Shown here piece after piece: positions 51,817-62,499 of a stretch of DNA of 64,000 nucleotides. Source of the stretch: Mayamaea pseudoterrestris (Eukaryota > Bacillariophyta > Bacillariophyceae > Sellaphorales > Sellaphoraceae); the NCBI GenBank assembly GCA_027923505.1, contig BROI01000002.1, positions 930,001 to 994,000 on the forward strand, written 5' to 3'. A program made the translations under genes and the position numbers. Every line of letters starts with the position of its first letter. The stretch's first letter is position 1. The notes beneath the pieces were generated by a model. The model did not search any database, was not told the origin of the DNA, and saw only the letters and a program-made list of their open reading frames with translations.

Positions 51817-53772
51817 ATGAACTACTCTGCTACGCTACTTCTTGTACTGCTACTAGGCTATCTACATGTTGCCAATGCGTTCCATGTGCAATCACAATCT
51901 ACGACAAGGGCGTCATCATTGTTCGTCGCCTTGTCGCCGCCGAAGAATGAGTTGCCCATCACTGCTTTTGCGACTCGCTCATTCGTCAAGCCAAAGCGAC
52001 CATCGACAGCAAGCGTTCGAAACGATATCTCCAATCAACTGGCAGCAACTATATCCATTCGCAGACCTGTCAATTCCAATCAAGTTGCATGGGAACGAGG
52101 CAAGGAAGTCATTGGTTTAGTATTTGGTCAAGTCATATGTCCCCTCGTGACAACCTTTCTGTCAAGCGGCATGGTCAACGAGACGGACTTTTGGGAAACT
52201 TCTCGCAACAACATGTCCAACGCCGATCGAGTCGTCAAAACGATCGAAGACTTGGGTTGCACGTACGTCAAGTTTGGACAGGCGCTGGCATCCCGACCCG
52301 ATTTAGTACCTGCGCCTCTCGCCAAGGCGTTATTAAAGCTGCAGGATGACATGGAACCGTTTCCAACAGGCATTGCACGAGACATTATCGTGCAGGAGCT
52401 ACTACATTGTTCATCAAACGTTTCCGCCAAGGACCTCGGGTTGCTACTGAGCAGCTTGTCAGCGACTCCCGTTGCTGCCGCATCCATTGGACAAGTCTAC
52501 AAGGGGCACATGCCTGGATTCGGTTTCGTCGCCATCAAGGTGCGTCGACCAGACATTCAGGAGACGATTGCGCGCGACGCCGCCTTGTTGAAATCAGTGG
52601 CATTTGCGATTGAATCTATTAAAATTGGATCGAAGCAACTCGTCAAAACCAAATTGGTGGATGCCGTCAACGAGTTTATGAGTCGACTCGACGAGGAACT
52701 GGACTATCGCAACGAAGCCAGCAATATACGCAAGTTTAGTGACTTGTACTCGCATCGAAGGGCTGCGTCAAACAACGACAACAGCAGCAAAGTGCGAGTG
52801 GTAGTGCCGCAGGTACTTGACAATCTCTGTACCGATAATGTACTGGTCATGGAATGGATTGAAGGGTCCAAACTCACAGACGTGGACCACAAAGATCCAA
52901 AGCTGATTCGCGAAAACTTGGCACTGATACAAATGGGCATTGAGTGTACGCTTTCGCAGCTGCTGGAGACGGGAGTCTTGCATGCGGACCCACATGCTGC
53001 GAATCTAATCAAGGTGCCACACGAAAACAATAAGGGTGCACGGTTGGGGTACTTGGATTTTGGGTTACTCAGCACTGTTCCAGAGACGGTTCGAGATGCT
53101 CTCGTTTGTTCCGTCGCGCAGCTAGTCTTCGCGCGAGATGTGGATGCCGTGGCAAGTTTGTTTGGTGAACTGCAGCTGCTGCCGGCGCATGTGGCATCTG
53201 ATCCGGAGCGGGCCTTGGCGCTAGCGCAAGCACTCGACAGTACCTTTCAACAAGTGTTGGAATATCCCGAATTCGCATCAAAGGACCCCAAGACATCAAC
53301 ACGCATTCCCAACCTACGTTTTGACCGCTTGCTGGAGTCGCTAGGTGGCATTCTGCCTGAATTTGAATTCAAGTTGCCGCCGTATTTCTTATCTAACTGT
53401 CGCGCGCTGGCAATCATGGAAGGCAATGCTAGAATGCTTGATCCCCAGTTCAATGTTTTGCAAGTACTATATCCATATGCCTTGAATCGTTTACTTTTGA
53501 ATCCTTCTGGAAGCAATGTTGTTGAGGCAACGCTATGGAGCCTGCTAACCGATCCTCAAACAAATGCAGTTGACGGTCAACGGGTCTTCCAGCTACTGGA
53601 TGACTCTTCGGCAATGACTGGATACTCGCGTCGAAAAGTTCTGCGCGACATTTTGTCGACACGAAAGGGAAGACAAGTCGCTCGCGCCGTTGCTGTTCAA
53701 CTTGGAAAGGGCCAAATATCTCGTCGGCGACGAAAGAGGCGGGTCAAAGCCAGTCATTTCTTCAGGTTATGA
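51817..53772 (+). CDS. ABC1/ADCK (UbiB-family) atypical kinase, plastid-targeted
   Basis: 651 aa. Signal peptide (MNYSATLLLVLLLGYLHVANA) followed by FHVQS: an A/F junction typical of diatom plastid leaders. ABC1K signatures in order: KFGQALASRPDLVP (KxGQ, near 150), the Ala-rich loop AAASIGQVYKG replacing the Gly-rich loop, VAIKVRRPDIQ (Lys), VMEWIEGSKL, the catalytic HADPHAANLIKV and LDFGLLS (metal-binding DFG). Plastid ABC1Ks regulate prenylquinone metabolism, plastoglobules and light-stress responses; several paralogues exist in diatoms. The C-terminus is Arg-rich. It is divergent from PIG-S with 123 nt between starts. Confidence 0.94.
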   Translation: MNYSATLLLVLLLGYLHVANAFHVQSQSTTRASSLFVALSPPKNELPITAFATRSFVKPKRPSTASVRNDISNQLAATISIRRPVNSNQVAWERGKEVIGLVFGQVICPLVTTFLSSGMVNETDFWETSRNNMSNADRVVKTIEDLGCTYVKFGQALASRPDLVPAPLAKALLKLQDDMEPFPTGIARDIIVQELLHCSSNVSAKDLGLLLSSLSATPVAAASIGQVYKGHMPGFGFVAIKVRRPDIQETIARDAALLKSVAFAIESIKIGSKQLVKTKLVDAVNEFMSRLDEELDYRNEASNIRKFSDLYSHRRAASNNDNSSKVRVVVPQVLDNLCTDNVLVMEWIEGSKLTDVDHKDPKLIRENLALIQMGIECTLSQLLETGVLHADPHAANLIKVPHENNKGARLGYLDFGLLSTVPETVRDALVCSVAQLVFARDVDAVASLFGELQLLPAHVASDPERALALAQALDSTFQQVLEYPEFASKDPKTSTRIPNLRFDRLLESLGGILPEFEFKLPPYFLSNCRALAIMEGNARMLDPQFNVLQVLYPYALNRLLLNPSGSNVVEATLWSLLTDPQTNAVDGQRVFQLLDDSSAMTGYSRRKVLRDILSTRKGRQVARAVAVQLGKGQISRRRRKRRVKASHFFRL

Positions 53773-54206
53773 TGAAATCTGCTCCTTCTTATGTGCAAAC
53801 ATTGTGTGTCGCTGGCGAAGTTTCGAAATACTCAAAGAAAGATTGTAATACCAAAACTAACTATCGCACATGTTGGGTAGTGAAAGTAATCGCGTCGCAC
53901 GAGTCAATTGTTTTGTCGTAGCACCACTCATCGCGAAAGTTTCGCCAACCCACCACGACGTTTCTCAATCTTTTAAACCAAGAGGTTCCTCTCGCTCTCC
54001 CGGCTACTGGCAAACTTTCTTTGCAAAGATACACAGATCCAAGCCTTTCTCTGTATGTGAAAGAAGTTGCACTTGAACGATATAATCTCCAGTCTTAGTG
54101 GCGCATGATAAGCTGCTTCGCTGCCTCCTTAGTGCTGCGAGACGATCCCAATTTCGCTAGCAACAAGCTCGTCCAGTTCAATTAGCGAGCCAAACCAGCA
54201 ACCACC
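53773..54206. other. intergenic
   Basis: 3' flank of the ABC1K gene and 5' region of the TMEM144-like gene. Nothing recognised. Confidence 0.5.
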
Positions 54207-55618
54207 ATGTCCAACACTTCAGATGACATGTTTGGCTATGTGGCTGCCCTCGTGGCCGTTTTTGCCTATGGATCCTACGGCGTTCCCATCAAGGCAACAC
54301 TTTCCGTTCAATCAGTCCATCCGTTGGTGATTCAATCATACAAAACCATCACCATGGGGTTCATGAGCGCGAGCTTGATGCTATATAATCATGATAGTAG
54401 CGATGGTTGGTCGTCTTCATCACTAATTGTTACGAAATGGGGACTGCTGTCGGGCTTGCTTTGGGTTATTGGGGCAACATTCGGCATTTTCGCGATTCGA
54501 TCCGCCGGCATGGCGCAAGCCATTGGCACTTGGGCATCTGTCATGATTGCCGTCAATTTCATCTGGGGAATTCTAATTTTCCAAGAGCCAGTTGCTAGTG
54601 TCGGTGGAGCGCTTGGAGCCTTTTTGTTGCTTGGACTGGGTTTAGTTGGAATGAGTTGGTACTCGGCGCCGCAAATCGCAATCGGCGAGACAGACTCATT
54701 GTCAGATGAGGACGAAATGGACTTGAGAATTGTCACGAGTACCAGCGCCATTGTGACGCGTCATAGCCCCACCATGCGCCAATTACTTCCTCATCAGGAT
54801 CATCCATCGAGCTACCAGCATAACAGCAACAAGTGTGGAGACTCTTCTCCAACAGTTGATGAAGAAGGCATCTGCTACCGACAAGATACGCATGACTTGG
54901 AGGAATCTGCTGGCTGTAACATTGATACGATTGAAATCTTTGGTCGGCTTTGGACCCTTCGCGCCGCTGGCATTGCCGCGGCTGTTGTGAATGGCATTTT
55001 GAACGGTAGCTCCATGATTCCATTGCACTACGCCAAGCAGCAACCTGGCTACAATCTATCGGGCGCGGACTACTTCATGAGCTTTGCCATTGGAGCGCTC
55101 GTTGCAAATATAGTGCTTTGGGCGATTTACTACCTCGTGAATGTTGCCGATGAGGGGCACAAGGGGGCTGCCGTTGTTGGTGGATCGTTTAAACTGATTT
55201 CCGTGTTAAAGTTGGCGTTCGCCAAGCTTCCCGACTGGCACGTCCGACAGCTGTGGCTTGCTGGCTTTTCAGCAGGAATCCTTCTTTCGTTTGCCATGTT
55301 TGGGTCAATTTTGGCCGTGACGTATCTTGGTCAAGGCGTGGGGAATAGCATTGTTCAAGCCAAAATATTTGTGAGGTAAGTCCATGGATGACAAATCATG
55401 GTGCCGCTCGCATCATCTTGTTGCAATCATTAGTTGTTATCTATCAGCTGATGTCAATTGAAAAAAACTACTGTTCCCGCAGCGGTCTATGGGGAATCTT
55501 TTACTACAAGGAGATTATCGGACGAGAAACGATAAGCAAGTGGTTTGCGTCGGCGGCTGTGACAGTCACAGCCATCATATGGTTAACATACGAACGCCTT
55601 ACAGCAAATGGACACTAG
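54207..55618 (+). CDS. TMEM144-like carrier (drug/metabolite transporter fold)
   Basis: Exons 54207..55375 and 55483..55618 (107-nt intron, phase 2, GTAAGT donor, TTCCCGCAG acceptor) give 434 aa. Ten helices in two halves: FGYVAALVAVFAYGSYGVPI opens helix 1 with the YGSYxVPxK motif of TMEM144; GLLWVIGATFGIFAIRSAGM then AQAIGTWASVMIAVNFIWGI follow. A polar Ser/His loop (about 160-245) separates the halves. The second exon supplies the last helix (SGLWGIFYYKEIIGRE, FASAAVTVTAIIWLTY). TMEM144 relatives are presumed sugar or nucleotide-sugar type carriers; substrate unknown. No organelle leader. Confidence 0.85.
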
Positions 55619-56055
55619 TAATACTTTGACATGTGTATGATACATGATTCGTCAGAAAACAACATGATCGCTTCTACTGGTATTAATACCTACCGCTGGC
55701 GGCAGAGCTCGAGTCGTTTCTTTCCACTCTCCGCGCAAATTTCACTCCAAAGGCTTTGCTATAAAGCCCCTTCTCGGCCTGTCTGTTAATTTACTGGTTC
55801 TAGATTGCGGGGTCATCTACAAAAAAATGTTCACAGGCGCCTGTAAGGGAAGCAAAGGATCCACAATGAAACTTCTCGGTTGCATTGAAAAATCTGCCGC
55901 GCCGGCGCGCATTTTTTTGTCTCGCACCACCACTGAAGTGGTGACGTTTCCGTGGAGCTTCCAAAAATCCGTCGCCCGCTCATTCATCAACCATCATCTT
56001 GCGGTTGACCACTTGAGATTCACCAAAAGTTGTCTTTTTCGATTTGCTAGGAGCC
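55619..56055. other. intergenic; MBOAT upstream region
   Basis: 3' flank of the TMEM144-like gene and 5' region of the MBOAT gene. Only short ORFs; nothing recognised. Confidence 0.5.
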
Positions 56056-57645
56056 ATGTCGACTGTCCTCTCATCAGTCGCCGGGGTGGCGGATCAGCTA
56101 ATCGACTATGTCTACAGCTGGGGTCCATTCGCCGAGTCCACCGTCGTTCTGGGTAAGTTTTGATGCTCAGCAGTCGATCTGAACCAAAATCTCTCTCAAT
56201 CGATCGCTTGCTAACTCTCGATTAACTCATGTTGCGCAGTACCGGATGTCATTCGCGTTCATGTGGCGAATCTCGCCGCTTCCATTGGATTTGATGTTGA
56301 AACACTCAACTATGTGCTTGGCATGTTTCTCTGCTACCCACTCGGCTTCATCATGACGAGTCTTCCCTACGGCCAGATACGTCATTTGTTTAGTTTTCTC
56401 CTGGGACTCTTTTTGTTGCAGTTTACGCTTGGAAAGCAGTGGATCCATCACATGATTACATCCCTGGTGGCCTATGCGCTCTTTTGCGTGCTGCCGCGCA
56501 AGACGGCCACGAAGCTTGTTCCTTCCTTTGTCATGGCGTACTTGCTGTTGGGACATTTGCATCGCCAGTATGTCAACTATCTCGGCTGGGATCTGGATTT
56601 CACTGGAACGCAAATGGTGTTGACGCAAAAGCTGTACATGATGGCGTACAATTTGTATGATGGCGAGGTGCTCGCCAAGGGCAAGGTGAATAACAAGGCG
56701 GCAGTCAAGTGCGCTCCGTTTGCATTGACAAAGCTACCCAACTTGCTGGAATATTTGGGTTACACGTTTTGCTTCGCCAATATTTTGTCAGGACCTGCCT
56801 ATGAGTTTGCAACGTACTGTCATCCTTGTGATGGATCCTTACTTTACAAGCCTGACGGCACTCCGCGCGGCAAGATTCCAAGCAATGTTTGGCCTACACT
56901 CAAGCCGTTCTTGACATGCCTCTTTTGCCTTGGTTTCTACGTTGTTGGTAATGCACACTTTCCGCTCTTTGATGCTGAGAATCCGCAAAAGAATGATCCT
57001 CCCATGCTGACTGCCGAGTTTGCCGAAAGGCCTTGGATCCATCGGTATTGCTACATGTGGATTGCCCTTCTCGTGCTTCGTCAGAAGTACTACTTTGCAT
57101 GGAAGAATGCTGAAGGAGCTAACAACATTTGGTATGCGGGTTTCGAAGGCTTTGATGAGACTGGAAAAGTCAAGGGCTGGGACCATGCTAACAATATGAA
57201 CATTATCGAATTTGAGACTGCTCCGAATGTGCAAACACTATCAAGGGAGTGGAACCGAAAGACGAGTGCATGGTTGACCAAGTACGTTTACATTCGCACA
57301 GGTGGTAACTTGATGGCTGTCTACTCGATGAGCGCGCTATGGCATGGATTCTATCCAGGATATTTCATGTTCTTTTTGAGCGTTCCGCTCATTACAATGG
57401 TCGAACGCGTCGGCCGAAAGAAGATTAGTCCCAACTTTTCGAGCGCCAAATGGAGCCTATACGGCATTGCTTGCATCCTTGCAACTTCCTTTGTTGTTGA
57501 GTACATGGTGTCGGCCTTCTCGCTGCTGGCATTCTGGCGTTCGTTTAATAACTGGAAGCAGTTTCATTTCTTTGGTCATATTCTGTGCGTGGTTGCGTAC
57601 ACGATATTGATGCTTTTGCCTTCGCCCAAGAAGAAGACTGCTTAA
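56056..57645 (+). CDS. MBOAT-family lysophospholipid acyltransferase
   Basis: Exons 56056..56152 and 56240..57645 (87-nt intron, phase 1, GTAAGT donor, TTGCGCAG acceptor) give 500 aa; without exon 1 the frame lacks an ATG. About ten helices. MBOAT motifs of the LPLAT/LPCAT branch are clear: EWNRKTSAWLTKYVYIRTG holds the conserved WNRxTSxW with an Asn/Arg active-site element, and SALWHGFYPGYFMFF holds the catalytic His (near residue 400). These ER enzymes re-acylate lysophosphatidylcholine, -ethanolamine or -serine in the Lands cycle and feed triacylglycerol synthesis. Head-group preference cannot be read from sequence. Confidence 0.93.
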
Positions 57646-57868
57646 GCATGGCTAAAATATAACAGTAGAAGCAATTAACAGCTGGATTAACTTAATGACA
57701 TAGCTACTCGTCCCAAAATAAAAAAATCGCAACGAGCGAGGTGAGCGACACGATAGGATTGGTTCGTGGGCGCTGCGCTCTAATAAATTGTATCACCTCG
57801 ACAAATTAATATGTCCGAAGTCACACAACGGCGCCATGTATGTCGACATCAATCTGTTATTATTGCTG

Positions 57869-59740
57869 TCATCTCCCGACCGATTTAAATTGTGTGGATA
57901 GTGTGGCGAAGGTTGCAGGCAGCCTCGACAGATCTTCCCCGGTAGCGTGTGATTTTACTGCAACTTCACTCATCTCTTCGCCGTCCTCGCTCTCAATTTC
58001 ACTCAAAAGGCTCTCCTCTTCGTCTTCTTCCTCGTTGTTTTCGGCGGGACCGAATGCTCGCATAGCTAATCCACCCAGCCCTCGAGTGGGACGTCGCCGT
58101 CGTCGTTTCTTCCGCTCCAACTCATGTATAAAATCTTCCGCCTCGGGATCTGGTAAACTGTCCGCTGACATGTAAGCAGCTCCAACGAGGACACTCACAA
58201 GTAGATAAGGCCAGCCCGGTAGGGATGAGTCTTCTGAAATGGTCATCAAACCACCAAACAACAGAGGCCCAAATCCCTCCGTCAGTGCTTTGATGCCATT
58301 AATCGCTCCAAGGGCTTCTCCCACAGCCTCGGGTTCGACACTTCCACTGACAAGCGATGAAAGACTTGGATAAACCAAATTTCCTGCGAGCGAAAAACCT
58401 GCGCAGACAAACAAGTGCCAGCCTTCATACGCAAAGCCCAAAACAATGCATTGAAGACCAAACGATACCAGGCCAACCTTGATGGATGTCTTTTCTCCCA
58501 GCAACGGCACTGCAATTCTCACCAAGACAGCTTCCGCCACCATGGTGCACAGTCCCAAGACGGACATGAGCTCGCCAAGTCGTTCCGGCGATAGGTGAAA
58601 GTGCTTGACAGCGTATACTGAAAGCGTTGAAATCAAGGCCCAGAGTCCCGTGTAGTAGAGAAAGGCCACTTGTCCCACTTTGTACAGGAAATCATCAAAC
58701 AGAATAATTTGGAGGGACGTAATGGGGTTCCAAGATACTTGATGCTCCGAAACCAGTGATGCACTGCTGCTGACCGAGTTTGGTATAGAGTATTTGAGTT
58801 CCTTGCTTTCCGGGAGAATAAAGTAAATATATAGCAAATCCACCACTGTCAAGATGAATGAAAGAATAAAGACATATTGTCGGTTGCTTTGTGCCAGGTA
58901 TCCTCCAGCCATTGGACCAATGGTAAATGACAATCCAAAGGTCGCCAAGGCTAGTCCATAGGCCGACACTCGTTCATCCTGGTTGCGGACGGTATCGGAA
59001 ATGTATGCAAATACCAACGTAAATGTTGAGGCAAAGATGCCGGATAGTGAAAAGAGCACGACAAAGACAGTAATGGCGTACGGATGGATCTCCCCCATGC
59101 TAATTGTTGATTCGTCCATTGGCAACATGAAGGTTCCGTCAGCATCTTCGGCTTCGAGCATGGCGTCGATTGATGATGTATTGTATGATTGCTGCGCGAC
59201 ATTATTGTTTGAAAGTGTTGGTCCCCAGGAGAATAGCGCCAGAGAGCACACCGGGGCGCCTGTGATGGATGATGTGAGGCTCATGAGCATGAGGCGAAAC
59301 CATTCCGACCGAGCAAATGCCGCCAAGAGTCAGCAAAAACATCTATGCACCACATATATTTTCACTCTATTCATATACTCACAAGTCCCCATGACAGTAA
59401 CGAACAAACAAATTCGTCTACCAATAATGTCAGAAACTTTGCCAAACAATGGACACGCAAAGAACGCCAGCAAACCCCTGACAAATTCCGCCATTCCCAT
59501 GACTATATATACATGATCACGAAACTTGTGCAGCAGCAGCGCCGGCATCACGGCTCGCGTCAGTGCTAGCGCCAGAAACTCTAGCAGTAGCACTGGAAGT
59601 ACGTAGAGGTGCTGCCATTGTTCATTCTTGTCGTCGTGTGGCCGGTGGCGAGAGGCGGCGACGAACGGCGGAGGCTGCGAGGACGAAACTCTTCGTCCAT
59701 TTGCTTCGTCACTGAGGACAGGATAGTATAGTAGAGACAT
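57869..59740 (-). CDS. MFSD14/HIAT1-like MFS transporter
   Basis: Exons 59740..59383 and 59259..57869 (123-nt intron, phase 1, GTGAGT donor, CATCACAG acceptor) give 582 aa from the ATG at 59740; ATGs at 59806 and 59902 are also in frame, the last closer to the divergent neighbour. Joining restores VTVMGTC-APVCSL, matching the family's LSDxxGRR ... TCAP element after helix 3. Other signatures are GKVSDIIGRR (helix 2-3 loop), FAYISDTVRNQDERVSAYGL and FGLSFTIGPMAGGYLAQ (helix 4-5). MFSD14/HIAT1 proteins are 12-helix carriers of unclear substrate in endomembranes. The C-terminus has a basic then acidic tail (KKRRRRRP; NNEEEDEEE). Confidence 0.9.
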
Positions 59741-59994
59741 GTATTGATGGAATGACTTGGCGACAATATTATGGGGGTGCTTGCCATGGCCATGGTTGAC
59801 TCTCATGGTCGTTTTTAGTCGGGCTTGAAAGAATGTCGCTGCGGTACTGCTTGTCGTTGCGGTACTGCACGAGTGACAAAAAATGGGCAGCCGACCACCC
59901 ATCAAGAAGATTCAAATTCCATCGGCGATATAGAACTATAGACGGTCAAAGGATCAAAGAAAGGGCTCCCATATCATTTGTAAACACTAAAGCT

Positions 59995-62499
59995 ATGCTG
60001 AGAATTGCCATCCTGCTGCTTGGCGCTCAGACAAGTCAATGCTTTGTCCTCAAATCGAGCGCACCGTCATCATCATCCATGTTTATGTCATCACCTCCTC
60101 CCAAGAGTGGCAAGCAATACTTCAAAAAGAAGCCGACAAAGCACATTACCCTTGGCGAACTTCAAAACGAATTGAAACAGAATCCGCAGCAGTTTCAAAA
60201 GGCTGCAGACGCCAAGAACAAGAAAAAAACGTCGCGGCGGACACGGCGAAAAGTCGACCAACCGAAGCAAACGTACCTGTACAAGGCGCAGCGTGATCGA
60301 CAGCGAATCATGGAGCATGGCAGTAGTCATGATGCCATGGAAGCAAAAGCTACAGCAGCAGCAACTCCCATCATAAGTGACTCGGTGCGATTGGCCGCTC
60401 AACTTGGCTTGAAAGCGACTGCTCAGCACTGCGACGCCCCAGTTGACTCTGCCATGCAACCAATCGTATTGGGTCGGATCCGCGTCAAGGACGGGGACTC
60501 GAGTGGATCCTTTGCCTACGTTTTGGAAAAGCCTCCTGGTTGGGCCATTTTGGGAGGCAAAGAGTCTTCTGCTGCAGCATCAACTACAAATGATGCATCA
60601 AAGGACGCTGCGCCTGCTGCCAAGCCGCTGGATCGAAACAAGTTTCGTCGGCAAGTCAAGGCAAAGAATGACGACGGATCAATTGAAGTGATGGAATACA
60701 ATGAGCTTGACATTTTAGCGCTACTTACTCCTGAGGAGAGGGAGGAGTACCTTGAGCAACATGATGATTTGAAGGAATTGAAAGGTCACCAGCACATATC
60801 GGTAGTCGCCAGCCCTATTGCAGAGGAACATGTCAGTGAGTCTAGTGAAACGACTAAAGACGAGCATCATTTGGAGGTTGAATCATCTTCTAGAGAATTG
60901 GCTCCCGAAACGCTGCAAAACTTGAATCGCATTGCCGCGCGGGCCGCTTCCAATGCGGGCACAGCCACGTTTGCCAAGCATGCGGCGCGACGACCGTCGC
61001 TCGTGTCATGGTTCAAGGAGCACAAGCTGGAGCAAGATGGGACTATCATTCGGGGTGGAAACTTTTGGGTGGCATTGGCTGGAGCAACGGAGGTTGATGA
61101 CTCGGGTGCAGTGTTTTTGTGCCCAAGATCTGCTGTGAATGAACGAGGCATTTGTGTAGAAGCGATTGAGTACGTTGCTGTCGTTGGTAATGGTGGACAT
61201 GTTCAAACGTCCGTTTTGGCAGATAAAAGTTATGATGGCTTGGCAGTAGAGGTTATCGGCAAAATACGAATGGGCAGGGCTGACGATGTTATACAAGCGG
61301 CAAAGATTATGGTTCCAGAAGTAGTTTCGACGTGCTCGCATGTAGTTGGAATTTGCCAGCAACAATTCAGAGAAGGAGTTCGAGGTGACGTTGTTGCCAG
61401 TCCGTTGGATCGGCGAGCCTGGCGACGTTTGATCCACTGCAGCAAAATATCAATATCAAGCCTTGATTACGACGAAGATCTTACTGTCGAGACGACGCGA
61501 TTGCCGGACGATATTGTGCCGGTGATTAATCGAAGGCCGAACCAAAAGTTTATTGCTGGATCGTGGCTCGGGCGGACAGATCTGAGGGAGAATCCGCTAA
61601 CATCTGCATACAGAGAGATAAACGGTGCTGCAGATGGCTATCCGGGATGGACTGTAGACCGCTACGGACGATGGTTGTTGGTTCAGCACGATCCAGCCTA
61701 TCCTCGAGGCCCTCTGCCTTCTATTCACGACGGATATACGGCTGGTGTCTATTACTTGGAAGCCAGTCAGGATCGGACCGCAATGGGCAGCGCTGAAGTT
61801 CGACCGATTCTGCTGGAAGGTCAAAGTGCACCAGATTGGCTGTTGCCGATTAAAGAAAATGGAGTAACGTACCTCGCTTGTCTCGATAAGGATCTGTCGA
61901 CGGGCATCTTTTTGGATCAACGACCTAATCGTGCTTGGTTGGCACGAAATTGCTGTGCAGATACAAAAGTTTTAAATTGCTTTGCTCATAGCGGAGCATT
62001 TTCCGTTGCGGCTGCGACAGCTGGAGCCTCGACTGTTAGTATTGATCTGTCAAAAAAGTGGTTGGATCGGCTACCAGCGCAGTTTGAAGCCAACGGTATC
62101 GCGTTCGATCACAGTCATGACTGTATATACGGCGACTGTTTCGATTGGCTGGCAAAGCTGGCAAAACGGGGAGAGAAATACGATGTCGTTATACTTGACC
62201 CGCCAAGCACAAGCGTCAGCGGCATAAGCAAAAAGCGTTGGAGCGTTGCGAGTGATATGGATGCGCTTGTGGCGCTTGCTGCTCCTCTCGTAAAACGAGG
62301 AGGTCTTCTATGGACAACAACAAACAGTGGAAAAATATCAGCATCTAGATTTGCTCGCTCGTGCAAACGTGGGCTCGATGAGGCTGGCTGCGAGGCGAAA
62401 TTGGAGCGTCTACAGTCGATGCCAAACGACTTTCCATCAGTGGGTGCCCAACCTGTGAAGAACTTGGTCTGGAGAATTGTTTCTACTGACACGAAATAA
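59995..62499 (+). CDS. plastid RlmI-like 23S rRNA methyltransferase with N-terminal extension
   Basis: 834 aa from the ATG at 59995; an earlier in-frame ATG (59833) would bury the leader. Signal peptide (MLRIAILLLGAQTSQC) then FVLKSS, an aromatic +1 junction, suggests plastid targeting. Residues 40-140 are basic. Residues about 155-470 resemble a degenerate RluA/RsuA pseudouridine synthase: YVLEKPPGWAIL recalls the KPxG element, and VDDSGAVFLC the catalytic RLDxxTSG region with key residues changed. The C-terminal 300 residues are RlmI-like: REINGAADGYPGWTVDRYG, GIFLDQRPNRAWL, SAM motif VLNCFAHSGAFSVAA, and VVILDPPSTS. RlmI makes m5C in 23S rRNA. It is divergent from the MFSD14-like gene. Confidence 0.85.
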   Translation: MLRIAILLLGAQTSQCFVLKSSAPSSSSMFMSSPPPKSGKQYFKKKPTKHITLGELQNELKQNPQQFQKAADAKNKKKTSRRTRRKVDQPKQTYLYKAQRDRQRIMEHGSSHDAMEAKATAAATPIISDSVRLAAQLGLKATAQHCDAPVDSAMQPIVLGRIRVKDGDSSGSFAYVLEKPPGWAILGGKESSAAASTTNDASKDAAPAAKPLDRNKFRRQVKAKNDDGSIEVMEYNELDILALLTPEEREEYLEQHDDLKELKGHQHISVVASPIAEEHVSESSETTKDEHHLEVESSSRELAPETLQNLNRIAARAASNAGTATFAKHAARRPSLVSWFKEHKLEQDGTIIRGGNFWVALAGATEVDDSGAVFLCPRSAVNERGICVEAIEYVAVVGNGGHVQTSVLADKSYDGLAVEVIGKIRMGRADDVIQAAKIMVPEVVSTCSHVVGICQQQFREGVRGDVVASPLDRRAWRRLIHCSKISISSLDYDEDLTVETTRLPDDIVPVINRRPNQKFIAGSWLGRTDLRENPLTSAYREINGAADGYPGWTVDRYGRWLLVQHDPAYPRGPLPSIHDGYTAGVYYLEASQDRTAMGSAEVRPILLEGQSAPDWLLPIKENGVTYLACLDKDLSTGIFLDQRPNRAWLARNCCADTKVLNCFAHSGAFSVAAATAGASTVSIDLSKKWLDRLPAQFEANGIAFDHSHDCIYGDCFDWLAKLAKRGEKYDVVILDPPSTSVSGISKKRWSVASDMDALVALAAPLVKRGGLLWTTTNSGKISASRFARSCKRGLDEAGCEAKLERLQSMPNDFPSVGAQPVKNLVWRIVSTDTK

